A DNA stretch of 64,000 nucleotides from assembly GCF_963675165.1 (NCBI RefSeq), contig NC_087380.1, positions 5,340,071 to 5,404,070 of the forward strand, given 5' to 3'. Shown here in pieces: positions 1 to 10,658 of the stretch. The position numbers and the translations under genes are program-made. The DNA comes from Halichondria panicea (lineage: Eukaryota; Porifera; Demospongiae; Suberitida; Halichondriidae). The notes under the pieces were generated by a model that did no database searches, was not told where the DNA came from, and was given only the letters and a program-made list of their open reading frames with translations. Within the stretch, counting starts at the first letter, position 1. Every line of letters starts with the position of its first letter.

Positions 1-246
1 GTTTTGCAGAATTTCAATTTCTTATTGCACACGTTATTTCAAGTCATCCAGCTATCTCTAAAAAATGCAATTAAAATCTGAAAACTAGCTTTACAAGTTT
101 TAAACAGGGTTTTCAGCTTCATGATTAGCAATTAACACACTGCATCAATAACACACTTATAGAAATAAGTGTTTTAATCAATGTGCATAAGTAGTGCACT
201 CGCTTAGACTACGCTATAGTGCGTTACGTAACCTCAAGCATTGATG
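1..246. other. AT-rich sequence without a recognised gene
   Basis: I see no gene here. The last nine bases (238-246, GCATTGATG) are the left target-site duplication of the element that follows, and the stretch just before resembles 8222-8265 (both contain GCATTACGTAACCTC or a near match), so it is probably old repeat. Confidence 0.5.
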
Positions 247-1321
247 TAGCCTCGATCCCAGGCCGAGTTTTCGCTTTTATAACGGTTAGGCGAACAACTG
301 GGCCTGGTACTAGTTGTCTGCGCATGTGTCAGTCGTTTGTCAGATTCTGAGGAATGGATATTCTCGTTCACTTTCGTGACATTTATATTCGTGTACTATC
401 GTGTACTAGAAGTCAGTTCCCGTTTTATCATTATTGGAATCGATTGGAATGGCTCTTAGCTGAAGCTTCTCTCTTCTCAGAAGCTTATTCTGAAGACTGA
501 ACAACAAGGGAAGAGGTATAAAGCTTTGTCAAGCTTGTTAAGGTCAGATATTTTTGTGTGGGCCCTATGGCTGGCTATGCTATCAAGTCTTGTTCATGTT
601 TGGCAAGAATGTAGGTAGACTATAGTTTCATCATTAATATGGTGGATCAAGTGAAGAGTGTGAGCTAGAGAACTTGGTGCTGCCATCATCAGCTCGTCGA
701 CAATGACACTATAACCGAGAAATTTCTACACGTATTTAAAATGTCTACTTCTCTGTACAGGAGCAATGGCTAATATCCAGCTGTCCCAACAGTGCTCCTC
801 TTGGCTATACTAACGGACGAGACTGGACAGTTTGAGGTAAGGGTTTAACCGTCTTTGGTTTCTTTTAATATTGTCCTATACTCACAGACACAGGACTGGA
901 GTATGACCTGCTCATTCGAGCGTTGCTGGGTAGCTCAGAGACATCAAGAGAATCTACGTTTTCTCAAGTAATGAGTTACGAGTTGGGGCCTAGAATCAGA
1001 GAAGTCCAGCAGCCTGCTAAATCTTTTTGAAACGTAATTTGAAGGCATTCAATCATCCTGAAGTTGCCCTGGGTCACTGTAATTGTGCTGCAGCACAACT
1101 GGCAACTCCCCAGGCCTTTGTGAAGCAGCTCCCTATGTGCATCTTTTGTGTACTCACTCTGTGCATTTTCTGTGTACAAATTTCTATTATTGATTTATTA
1201 AATATTTTTGCCGACCACAAATATACAATGAAAATTTGACGCATGCGCAGACAACTAGTACCAGGCCCAGTTGTTCGCCTAACCGTTATAAAAGCGAAAA
1301 CTCGGCCTGGGATCGAGGCTA
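247..1321. mobile_element. Non-autonomous TAGCCTCG-type DNA element, copy 1 (1075 bp)
   Basis: The element begins TAGCCTCGATCCCAGGCC and ends with the reverse complement; the terminal inverted repeats run about 80 bp, through the CGCATGCG-like motif. It is flanked by a perfect 9-bp direct repeat, GCATTGATG (238-246 and 1322-1330). A near-identical copy of almost the same length lies at 50457-51539 with a different 9-bp duplication, so the two are independent insertions and the high identity points to recent activity. The small open frames inside lie in both strands and match no protein I know. Long terminal repeats and 9-bp duplications are classical for Mutator-like elements, but see the DUF6589 link at 27584-29193. 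Confidence 0.92.
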
Positions 1322-1485
1322 GCATTGATGTATCATAAAGTTATAATAGAGAACACCAAGTAGAGAACACTAAGCGAAGGCTCAAGTAAACTGTAATAAT
1401 AATAGTGAACACAACTATAGTCAGTGCCACCGTAACAGTATTAAGGTGTATAGATACCAAGGAATGACTATCTGTGATTATGCGC

Positions 1486-2095
1486 TATGCCTCGGTGCAC
1501 ATGCGCAAGCGAGGTATACGTGTTTGTGTGTCTGTGTCTGTCGCTAAACTGCTCAAGGATGAATTAAGTGCAAGTAAGAGTTTCTATAGGCTTCTAGTCA
1601 TGTTTACTTGGATTTTAATTTGTGGATTTACAAAATAATGCTTTGTTCTCGAGTTATGCCTAGTTTTGCTTACTTGGAATGCCATTGCAGCCTTTTCAGA
1701 AGAGTCCGTAGCAAAACTTGTTCACCGTACCGAGTGTTACTACTCTACTTAGTAGTTAGCTCTGCACTAGAACGCTAGCTATTGGTAGCTGCAAGAGTGA
1801 GCAGAGAGCTGAGAGGCTCTGCTGACTTGCAGCCATTAATTTTAGACTTGAACTTTTGGCATCGATCGTTTTTAACAACAATAATGGTCGATCATTACCC
1901 ACTATTCGGTTGATTTGCAGCAAAATTAATCATGATCAATGTTAGTCTCATGAATAAGCCGCACCTTTGGTGTCAAAGGTGCGGCTGATTCATGAGACTA
2001 GATCAATGTGTGTATAAAAGCTATAATAATAGTAGTTTTATGTTATGTAGCTTTGGCACCTCCACCGAGGCATCAGCACCCGTGGTGCTTTCATT
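1486..2095 (+). mobile_element. Dispersed repeat with ATGCCTCGGTG ends, copy 1
   Basis: The stretch is repeated at 48142-48613 in the same orientation. It starts TATGCCTCGGTGCACATGCG and ends near CACCGAGGCATC...GGTGCTTTCATT, so its ends contain short inverted motifs (CCTCGGTG / CACCGAGG). It carries no coding potential. This copy is longer than the other mainly because a 58-bp hairpin has been inserted at 1943-2000. Confidence 0.75.
1943..2000. mobile_element. 58-bp hairpin insertion with 9-bp target duplication
   Basis: Two 27-nt arms (1943-1969 and 1974-2000) pair with one mismatch around a 4-nt loop; the ends are TAGTCTCATG and its complement. It is flanked on both sides by GATCAATGT (1934-1942 and 2001-2009). 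The homologous repeat at 48142-48613 lacks it, which gives a filled and an empty site. Related ends occur at 9826-9872 (TAGCTCATGAATCA...TGATTCATGAGACTA). Confidence 0.85.
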
Positions 2096-2302
2096 ATTTT
2101 CTGTTAAGCTGCTACAATGACTAGCATGGTGCATAGGGAAATGTCACTGGCCCACATTGACATTGTAAATTGACACTGTAAATTATTACGATATCAGTAC
2201 TTAATGCTTGAACAATGAATTTCATTAGAGATAAACTATATAGACCTTGCAAACAGAAGAGCCACAAGCTAGTAAAAACACAGCTGTAGATCTATACAGA
2301 AG

Positions 2303-5300
2303 ATGGCAACAAGAGGTAATTGAAGCATAACTACTAGTCTATCAATGTTCCACATGCAGGAGCATGATTATAAAGCATTGATATTATGTTATGGAAAGCC
2401 TATATTATTTTATTGAAACTCCACGACTGTATATACGTACATAAGTCAAGTATATGAAATCGTGTATAATTATGGATGTATTTTTAATCTCCCTTATAGT
2501 TTATGTGGTGTTGTAATTAAATGATACATACATGTAACCCAATAATGCCATGCATGCAGGCCAGTACAACAACCAATATTCTCATGTACAAGCTAGCAAC
2601 TATCCACTGGCACCAGGACCAACCAGGTCTAGATCTAGCCCACAATATGGACATGGATATGGATATCAACCATTGCACGGACACCCACAAGAACAAGGTG
2701 AACTACATAGTTACCCTCACCTCATAAAACGTTTCTAGCATTTATTATACTATGCATCTTCACTAACCCTACTAATTTAATAGAGTGAAAATGAAAGTAC
2801 CCTTTACAAGCAGTGAACACCGCTACCTACTCACATTAAGTACATTTACAAGCATTTAAGTAAGCTTTACAAGCTGTGAAAAGGGTACTTTATAAAGATG
2901 TGAAAAGGGTACTTTATAAAGATGTGAGTAGCATTTATATGCGTTTAAGTACCCTTTCAAGCAGTGAAAACGTTACTCACATCTTGAAAGGACCCTTTAC
3001 AAGCATTTAAGTACCAAGCATGCACTGCATGGCACTAGTTGGATATAGCCAAAAAGTAAACCGCGGTAGGGTTAGCCACACTTCACTAAATGATTATACT
3101 GCTCATTTTGTTAGTGACGTGAAGTGGCCATCATGCAATAATTACAAGCCAAAACATAAAACATGGCTATAAGCCTATGGTTTATAATCGTTGTGCAGTT
3201 ATAGGGATAGTGATGTGGCGCACACATGCAAACACAAGTGTTTATTCATTCTGCCAAAGCCAAACAGAAATTGTTGAGGTTCCATGATTATCTCCAGATA
3301 GCAGACCACTAATTTTATCAGCTACTACAAATCACAAAACCTCCAAACAACATCTATTAAAGTTCCCATGCAATACGTATCAAGAAGTATTGCTAAACAC
3401 GGGCAAACCCACTGCCAATCCTATGTAAAACCTACTGGTTTTACTGGTTTTACTAATATAGTGTGAAAGTTTTGAGGCACTTATATTTCGTGGAATGGCC
3501 TCTTGCACGTTTTAGCAGATAATTCTAATAATTTTTGTGTAGGAATGCTAACCGACGAAAACAGCGAAAATTAAACCCCCTCGAAAATTCTGCGCTATAC
3601 TGTACATACCAATAGACCACAGTCCCACAGTATGCGGAGTATACAATGTAATTACACTGAAGGAAAAACAACAGCCTTAATCGGCTCAGTATAAAAACAA
3701 AAAGCACTTGTAACCCTCAGCGCTATAGTAGCTATAATATTATAGTAGGAAAAGAGCTTGCACACAGTGACTGTTGCACAATCGTTTTAATGCATGGAAT
3801 ATCTACACATGAAAACATAATTGCATGCTCTCCGATGCATTCTGCCTTTTACAAATGTCACTAGAGCACCTGCTGCTTTCAACAAGGCAGAGCTCGTTTT
3901 GTGTGCAGTGTCACTGTGTATATATAGTAAGTAGTATGCATGGGTATCATCTTGTATGAGTAGCTGCTCAGCGGAAAAGTAGTGTGGGCTGAAAGCCTGC
4001 TATAGGTCTGGCTTTCACAGTCACATCCTTACTTCCCTTCACGAAGGCTGCATGGTTGGAAATATACCGTATAGCCGGTAATTTTCAGGGGACAAATATT
4101 TATGACCACGAATATTTTACCCACAAATGAAGCAACCTTGACTACCTTTACCTGCAGTGCAAGCAGCAACCATGAACCACGAATATTTTGTTTCCGAAAA
4201 TTGCCGGCTATACGGTATATTTCCAGCCAATGCAGCCCACAAACACATTCCAAAACAGCAGGGGTTGACAGCCATGAGAGGGCAAGCTTTACCTGGCATA
4301 GTATAATTATAACACTTGTATATTCTGCAAGGATTTATGGCAACTAATATTTTCGAGGTTTTCGAGGATTGACCGAGAAACATGAAAATTTAGTGCCCTG
4401 AAAATTAACCAGTATTGAACCCTCTCTACTGTAGGGGTGTGGTCATTTGAACCTCTATCCTCGAGAATTTTTCTCGAATTGTTTAGTTTGGGCAATCTGC
4501 AAAAATTTAGTGCCTTGAATAACTCGCTATACGGTATAATACTTATCAATTATTAAACGTATTGTCAATATGCAGACTACTCTGAGACGAGTATGGCTTA
4601 TGGTCAAGCTAGGGAAAACAACGCCCACACGTATGCTAATCATCACACACCAGTTGCACCACAACCAAAGCCTAGGACAAAACTTTCACAAGGTATCACA
4701 TTTATACATTCATACATTACTTTATATCCAAGTATATAGAAGGAAGAAACATGACTGAGGGTGTGTCATACAATACGCATAATTTTGGACAACAGGCTCC
4801 AATCCAGAGTGCCCAAGATCAACGGACAAACCAAGGTATGGCACCGTTTATTATAGCACACCCTATTGCTTGCGAAGTAATAATTATACAGGCTTAAGAC
4901 TGCACTTAATACACCTCACATACTATTGTATAGTGCAAGAAATTTATATATAATATACATGCAGTGGAACCCCTCTATAACGGACACCTTTGGGGAACAA
5001 TGTTTTGGCCTTTATACAGAGGTGGCCTTTGTTGAGAGGTTGTTTTGTACACAAACTGTTCATTTGGGACCTGCATGGGTGCCTGGCCGTTATAATTATA
5101 GCAGCTGGCCTTTATTCGAAGGTGGTTGTTAACCGAGGTTCCACTGTATAGTTATATATATATAGACACTGTTTCGGAGGTGCATATGTCTATGGGATTT
5201 AGAAGCCCAAAGGCACTGCTTTAGTATAATTATAGCGTGTAGCGAGGGTACAAATTCCTGAGGCAGAGGGCTTCTAAATCAATCACGACAAAATCTGACA

Positions 5301-7959
5301 AAACCCCGACAAAACAGTGTCTAAATACTGAGTCTAGTGTGCATGCGCAAACCATGCCCTCAAGGTTTAATTGACTATACAATACAACAACTTGACAACG
5401 GGTAAGTTGCAGATATACAAGTCTCACAGTAATGTATATACCTCGTCTGAGGCACTTTTCCCATGTGTATTTACTAGTGTCTAACTCATGCAAGGCGGCT
5501 ACCTTGTCGCATACATTTGTATCCCACAATAATTTAATTTGGCTTTTATTTGAGGCCTGTATACAATTCCCATTGAAATTGCGGCGTTTAATTGAGTAAA
5601 TCGCATAACGTTTTCTTAGCCATAAAATTGGCCAAAACGCAATATGCTCACATATATTTTTAGCTTTACTGTATCATACATAATTATCTATGCATAGGAC
5701 CACTTGACCAGACAGCAGTGCTAGAGACTTTAAGTGGGCAAGACACAAAGCTGGAGAAAAACAATACAGGAGAGATTACATACAGTGAAGGTATGTATAT
5801 ATACATACGCGTATACGTATATGAAAGCCTTGCGCAGAGTGTACTTAAGTACAATTTTGAGAAGGAGAGTATAGACACTTGCTAGAGAGAAGAGAGTAAG
5901 ATCTGCATGGATATAAAATGTATACAACTATGGATACGTATAGATCTACATTATTGGTCAGAATCAGCCTCTCCAGAAACAGGGTACACACGGTGCAAGG
6001 TTATTCTAATGATTGGCACATAAGAAAGGGTTTGTGTATTCAGATAAGTTTATGAACAGTGTAAAACTTCACCGTGAGACCAGAAGTGGTCCATGCAGAG
6101 AGTCTTGTATTGATGTATATACTAGAGTTTAGATAGAAGCGCTAGGGGTAGAAAAGTAGCTAGCTGGAGACCTATTGTATATATATATAATGATTGTTTT
6201 GTAAATTAAGAAGCATAGTTGAATAACAGTCGTGTAGAGCTTACTGTGGGATGAGAAGTCATTCAGAGAGTCTTGTACTGATCGATGTAGAGTACTTGTA
6301 CTGAATTTAGAGCGAACTGCTGGAGTGGAGAACAAGTTTTGAACCATTTATCGACTATTCGCCACTACCACTATATTTACCACTACCACTATAATTATAT
6401 CACCACTGCAACTAACAGCTATAATACTGTATCGCATCTCAGAAATGCATATGCCATGCTCAGGAATGCGAAATTGGGTGTAGCTACATTCGGTTAATCT
6501 TTATTACCTCTACTATTTGTATAATTCCGAGCGAAGCGAGCCTATATAAATTCAATCGAGATCAATCGTGATGGTAGTCTCGCGCCAAAAACGCACCCGT
6601 ATGATTATTCTATGCACAATATAGAACTCAGACCAGAGTCACATGGATCCCGAATCGAAAGAACTGACCATGCCCCCGTAATTGAAAATCCTAAACCAGG
6701 TATACACATCATTACTTGGTATAATTATACCATCTATTTTCAATACACATGCAGGAAACGACAGCAGAGATGACCAAACCAAAGAGGCTGCTGACGTTAT
6801 ACAAGGCCAAAAACCAAAAATCGTAAGACTCATGATTATATTGGCTGTTAGCAGGAGCACATATATACGCTTATAATCGAGTAAGCGCTATATAATAATC
6901 CAGTTTCTACTGTATGGGGGGGATAGCAGTAAGGATGCTCCTGCTATTAGGTATACCCATATATCCAAGAACTCAGGTCACACTGAGCTTTTACGCCCAA
7001 AAGTTGTCTTTAGCAGTCTTTGGATAAATATGCATATACACCACCAGTATTTAAGTAGCTAGTGTGTCTCATGTACATTGATGACAATTGAAGGTGCAGA
7101 TGTATAGGGCCAGAGGCCACACATAACTTAGTTCACTATAAGCCCATGTACCCACCCATGCACATACATATAGCACACACAATTGCTGACTCTAGCTGTG
7201 GAGCCCAGGGAGATGATAACTGAAAACAGAAGCTACCACAACGAAATCAGTGGGATCGAAGCAATAAAAAGGCTTAAGGTTTTCCGAAATTGCTGCTACC
7301 TCACACGCTACAGTGAAATTCAGAAGTGTTACATACTTTCTGTATGCATGAGCGATGAAGACTTGCAAAACGAAATTTATAAGCATTTTGAGCTGAAAGT
7401 TTCTGATGAGGGAATACGAATTCTAGAACACAGACCATTTGCAAATTTAGTGGAATTGCTTACGCATTACGAAAATAACAGACTCGGCTCAGCCTTCCCA
7501 ACAATTGGAAAATGCATTACCCTAAATGCCTACAGGGAAAGAGTCAGAGAGAAACATAAGAGGCAACCACAACAAGTACACCTACAGCTACATCAAGAAC
7601 AACAAGCTCAACCACAACAACAAACGCAACAAGCACCAATACAAGCACAACAACAAGCTCGGCTACAACGAGCACAAATACAAGCACAAATTCGAGAACA
7701 TCAAGTACAAATACAAGAACAACAAACGCAACTACAAAAAGTGCTACAACAACAATTACAAGCCCAAAAAGATTCACTACAACAAGCACAAATACAAACA
7801 CAAGTACAAGAACAACAAGTTGAAATAAAACAACAACAGGGTCACCTACATGAACAACAAAATCAACTGCAAGAAACAGTTCAGCAACAACAAGCACAAT
7901 TACAACAACAAGCGCAGCAAATACAAGCACTACAACAACGCAAATGTAAAATATTTTAG
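2303..7959 (+). CDS. SH2-domain protein with Q-rich tail and C-terminal CaaX box (gene A)
   Basis: Predicted exons are 2303-2315, 2560-2697, 4576-4692, 4740-4835, 5698-5790, 6625-6699, 6755-6822 and about 7204-7959, giving 451 residues. The first six introns are phase 1 and the last is phase 0; the last acceptor (GAG|CCC) is the least certain border. Residues 1-200 are low-complexity and rich in Tyr, Gln, Asn and Pro (NNQYSHVQ, VAPQPKPRTK). An SH2 domain spans roughly residues 210-305: SYHNEISG, then YLTRYSE with the phosphotyrosine-binding Arg, then CYILSV and KHFELKV. It is followed by about 130 residues of Gln-rich likely coiled coil, and the protein ends in CKIF, a CaaX prenylation signal. 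The likely role is a membrane-tethered phosphotyrosine adaptor; no kinase or other catalytic domain is visible. Genes B and C are paralogues with the same exon plan. Confidence 0.8.
2770..3020. repeat. Degenerate direct and inverted repeats in intron 2 of gene A
   Basis: Units such as GTGAAAAGGGTACTTTATAA occur in tandem near 2876-2923, and AAGTACCCTTT / AAGGGTACTT motifs recur in both orientations. No coding function is apparent. Confidence 0.6.
4047..4235. mobile_element. Small inverted-repeat element (MITE) in intron 2 of gene A
   Basis: Arms at 4058-4086 and 4196-4224 pair over 29 bp with one mismatch (core ATACCGTATAGCCGG), and the similarity continues outward to about 4047 and 4235. 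The motif ACCGTATA recurs at the ends of the elements at 31192-31909 and 38365-38584 and in decayed copies near 4545 and 8910, so a family is present. Confidence 0.75.
4962..5146. mobile_element. Short Tc1/mariner-pogo-like MITE in intron 4 of gene A
   Basis: The ends CAGTGGAACCCCTCTATAAC and its imperfect complement ...CCGAGGTTCCACTG resemble the CAGTGGAACC-type ends common in pogo/Tigger-like elements. It is about 185 bp with no coding capacity. TA target bases are plausible on the right (TATA follows) but not clear on the left. Confidence 0.55.
5164..5322. mobile_element. Small MITE with nested inverted repeats
   Basis: The outer ends are AGACACTGTTT and AAACAGTGTCT; inside them lie GATTTAGAAGCCC and GGGCTTCTAAATC. 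The inner part recurs at 60171-60248 within an intron of the KDZ transposase gene. Confidence 0.65.
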
Positions 7960-8996
7960 CTTGAGACAGTACATATACTATTATGCCCCAGTGCACATGT
8001 GCTTTTGTGTGCGTGCATGTGTAGTTATAACTATATTTGCATATGAAATTTGCCACTTTGGAGGTCTAATTGTCACCTACATAATTATTTTGGAGGATAA
8101 TAAATGGAATGCCTGCATGCATGTATGGAGGGTTATGCTGGAGCTATTATCAGTCTACCACCACTATGAAACTGGCCCTTTATGACAGGAGAATAAAGTT
8201 AAGATGCCGCTGCTCTCGGTTGAGTAATGCACTTGCTATGTTTGTGCATTACGTAACCTCGAGGCACTATTACATCATCCTTGTGCACCATGCACATTAA
8301 ACGCTATATAATTATAGTTGTGATAAAAAAATAGAATTATCCGCAAGATAATACATAAATCTACTAGCAATAATTATATAGACAGACGCATGTGCACTCT
8401 GAGTGCATGACTATGTCCGCTAGAACTGTATTAATGCAGATTTGTGAGCACTAGACGATAATTGCTCTTTAGATATATTTTTTGTAATCCAGCAAAACTA
8501 TAAGATCGCAAAATACGTACCTAAAATAACAGCAGCACTCTTACAGTAGGCTAACAGACAGGCACCCATGTTCAAGTCATAATTATACTGAAGGCTTGCT
8601 TGTGTTTTGAGAGTATAGCTTCTCGGAATAAGATTGGAGTGCAGCTGCATGGGTATAGTATAAAACAAATTCAAGATTTGTAAAAACGAGACTATATAAT
8701 AATTATTATATAGTTATATAGTGGTCACATGCAAGAAATTTCCTTGGTACGAAATCTTTCAAATAGTTATGTACAAATGCAGTATTGCATGAGCTGCCAT
8801 AGATTCACAGTATGTCTCTGTGTAAACACCAGACTTATTCCAGAGGCCAGGTAACTCTGAAGTTATAATCTATAGGCTCGCACAAAGTCATTCCAAACGG
8901 CTATATAGCTACCGTATAGCTTTTAATTTTTTTCTGCTGTTTTCAAAGAACCCTCGAATGCACGAAAATTAGGTCTACGTATATAAAAGGTCTCAC
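7960..8996. other. Intergenic, downstream flank of gene A
   Basis: No gene is recognised. The stretch about 8430-8640 (GAGCACTAGACGATAATTGC ... GCTAACAGACAGGCACCCATG) is homologous to the flank of gene B (about 12715-12930) and of the broken copy (about 30605-30850), so the duplicated unit included downstream DNA. Confidence 0.6.
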
Positions 8997-9173
8997 CTTA
9001 GGAAGAGTCCAATGTACAACGGTATATATATATAATTATACCAACTGAAAGGCAACTTTCCAACAGGAATGTTATCAGATGCTCCACCCACTCCACCGAC
9101 CCCCCAGACTCTGGGGCAAGGCTACGGAACTCAGCATCTATGGGTGCAGGAGATAGTTTTTCATTAGGTTCAT
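8997..9173 (-). CDS. Possible exon of an unrecognised minus-strand gene downstream of gene A
   Basis: Read on the minus strand, the exon would start after TATTTCAG and end before the donor GTGAGA. The open frame reads DEPNEKLSPAPIDAEF and continues with SGGSVEWVEHL. A homologous stretch with the same acceptor and donor lies at 30978-31131 beside the broken SH2 copy. Conservation of the splice borders in both copies suggests a real exon, but no function is recognised and the upstream exons were not found. Confidence 0.35.
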
Positions 9174-10580
9174 CTGAAATAGAGACATTCGTCAATAATT
9201 ATGCAAGTAAGTGTACAAAATAGTGCAGAGCACAATAATGAGAAACTAGGCTCCCTTTGACCTACACTCTTTTATAGAGATGGTAACTGTTCGACTGTCT
9301 ATAGGGAGATACACATAATTATTGTATAAATTACACATTCCTCTAGGCTCTATGGTCTGATATTGTATCAGATGTGCACACATTCGAATTCCCATCCCTC
9401 TCATTAGGACTTATATATAATTATAGTAATACTATAATCTCTGCCCCCATCAAATAAATTGAACTATACAGGTCTAAGATTTATAATTGGTTGCTGCTTG
9501 CACATTGTTGAAGGCACGTCTGGATTTCTGAGAGTGGATATTGAGCTCTCCTAGGTTGACACCCACCCCACATGCATACTTCGTTAACTGTGATGTCACT
9601 CATGCATAGGGGGGAAACTTTGGCTGCAGGCCAGGGAGAGCGGGGAAGAAATATGGTGCCCGTTTAGGAATACATGCAGTGGAGATTAGACCTTCTATAG
9701 ATTTTGATATCATGCATGCATAGGATAGAGTTACTGCACCCTCCAAAAAATAGCGAGTGTGCATGGTCTCTTTGGATAATGAGCGGAGTAAAATGAGAGT
9801 ATACATATAATTATTTGAACCATTATAGCTCATGAATCACTCCTGTCAAGATACAACTGATTCATGAGACTAATTGGACCACAAGTAAATGCGGAGGTCA
9901 TGCATGCATCACAATCATGTGAGAATCTATGTAAGAGTATGAACACATGCACACACACAACGAAGAATCTTCACCTTCCAGTACATAGTTCCCATGCATG
10001 CAGGACCTGACTTGACCACCATCGACCGCCAGGTTGTCAGATCTAGTACCATAGATATATACAAGAAGCTATTTGGATAAGACTAAGTGCAACATTTTAA
10101 GCTTAATTTTTTACTGTTTTAGCAATCCTCCACAAAAATTAGGTCCACGAAATACTTAGCTACATGTAATGGAAGCGGGCGCAACGTCATTGACCAAATA
10201 GCGCGAAAATGATTCAACAAGATATTTTTAGAACTTTCACGAAAATTCAAAATGCTGTGCTATTTATAATAATTATCATAATTAGGGTTATAATCTAGTG
10301 AACACAACAAATAGTATGTATGGTAGCTATGGCAATGACACTGGCCGAGTGATAAGTACACAGTTAGTATATGTGTGTTCAGTATATTACTCTAGAGCCG
10401 TTTGAACAATGATTACGTCATTGTGATGTATTTGGGGATAGGTTAGAAATGTATTCACCTACTTATATACACCTACACTAATTAAGCATGTTATGTGTTC
10501 TGAGAGTTAGCTTCTCAGTCAATTAAAAGGTCAACTATAGCTGGGTAATTGATCACATGGAAACCATTACTCATATTCAT
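9174..10580. other. Intergenic region between genes A and B
   Basis: I see no complete gene. There is a hairpin-like element at 9826-9872. A possible isolated exon on the plus strand after GCATGCAG at about 10002 would end in frame at YKKLFG-stop; it has no supporting partner. A decayed repeat occurs around 10105-10160 (similar to 8930-8985). Confidence 0.4.
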
Positions 10581-10606
10581 TGGTCATGCAGATAGCAAGG
10601 GGCGGT
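10581..10606 (+). promoter_or_regulatory. Conserved upstream block of gene B
   Basis: TTCATTGG...ATAGCAAGGGGC lies about 55-80 bp before the ATG of gene B and is matched at 33331-33356 before the ATG of gene C. ATTGG is an inverted CCAAT box. Conservation between paralogues in otherwise diverged flank suggests a core promoter element; no experimental support. Confidence 0.4.
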
Positions 10607-10658
10607 GAAAATCCATGCAGTCAAAGAAAAGCAGTTGAATGTGTTCATAAACATTAAG

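Noticed and set aside
976-1325. Open frames of 67-83 codons inside the TAGCCTCG element, repeated at 51194-51552
   Set aside because: They occur twice only because the element is present twice; they overlap on opposite strands, include the terminal repeat, and match no family.
2303-5790. PKPR-containing stretch in gene A considered as a canonical SH3-binding site
   Set aside because: VAPQPKPRTK is Pro-rich but does not fit the PxxPx[KR] spacing, so only 'proline-rich' is claimed.
7544-8056. 170-codon open frame on the minus strand over the last exon of gene A, rich in Val and Leu
   Set aside because: It is the antisense shadow of the CAA-rich tail; the composition follows directly from GTT/TTG complement codons.
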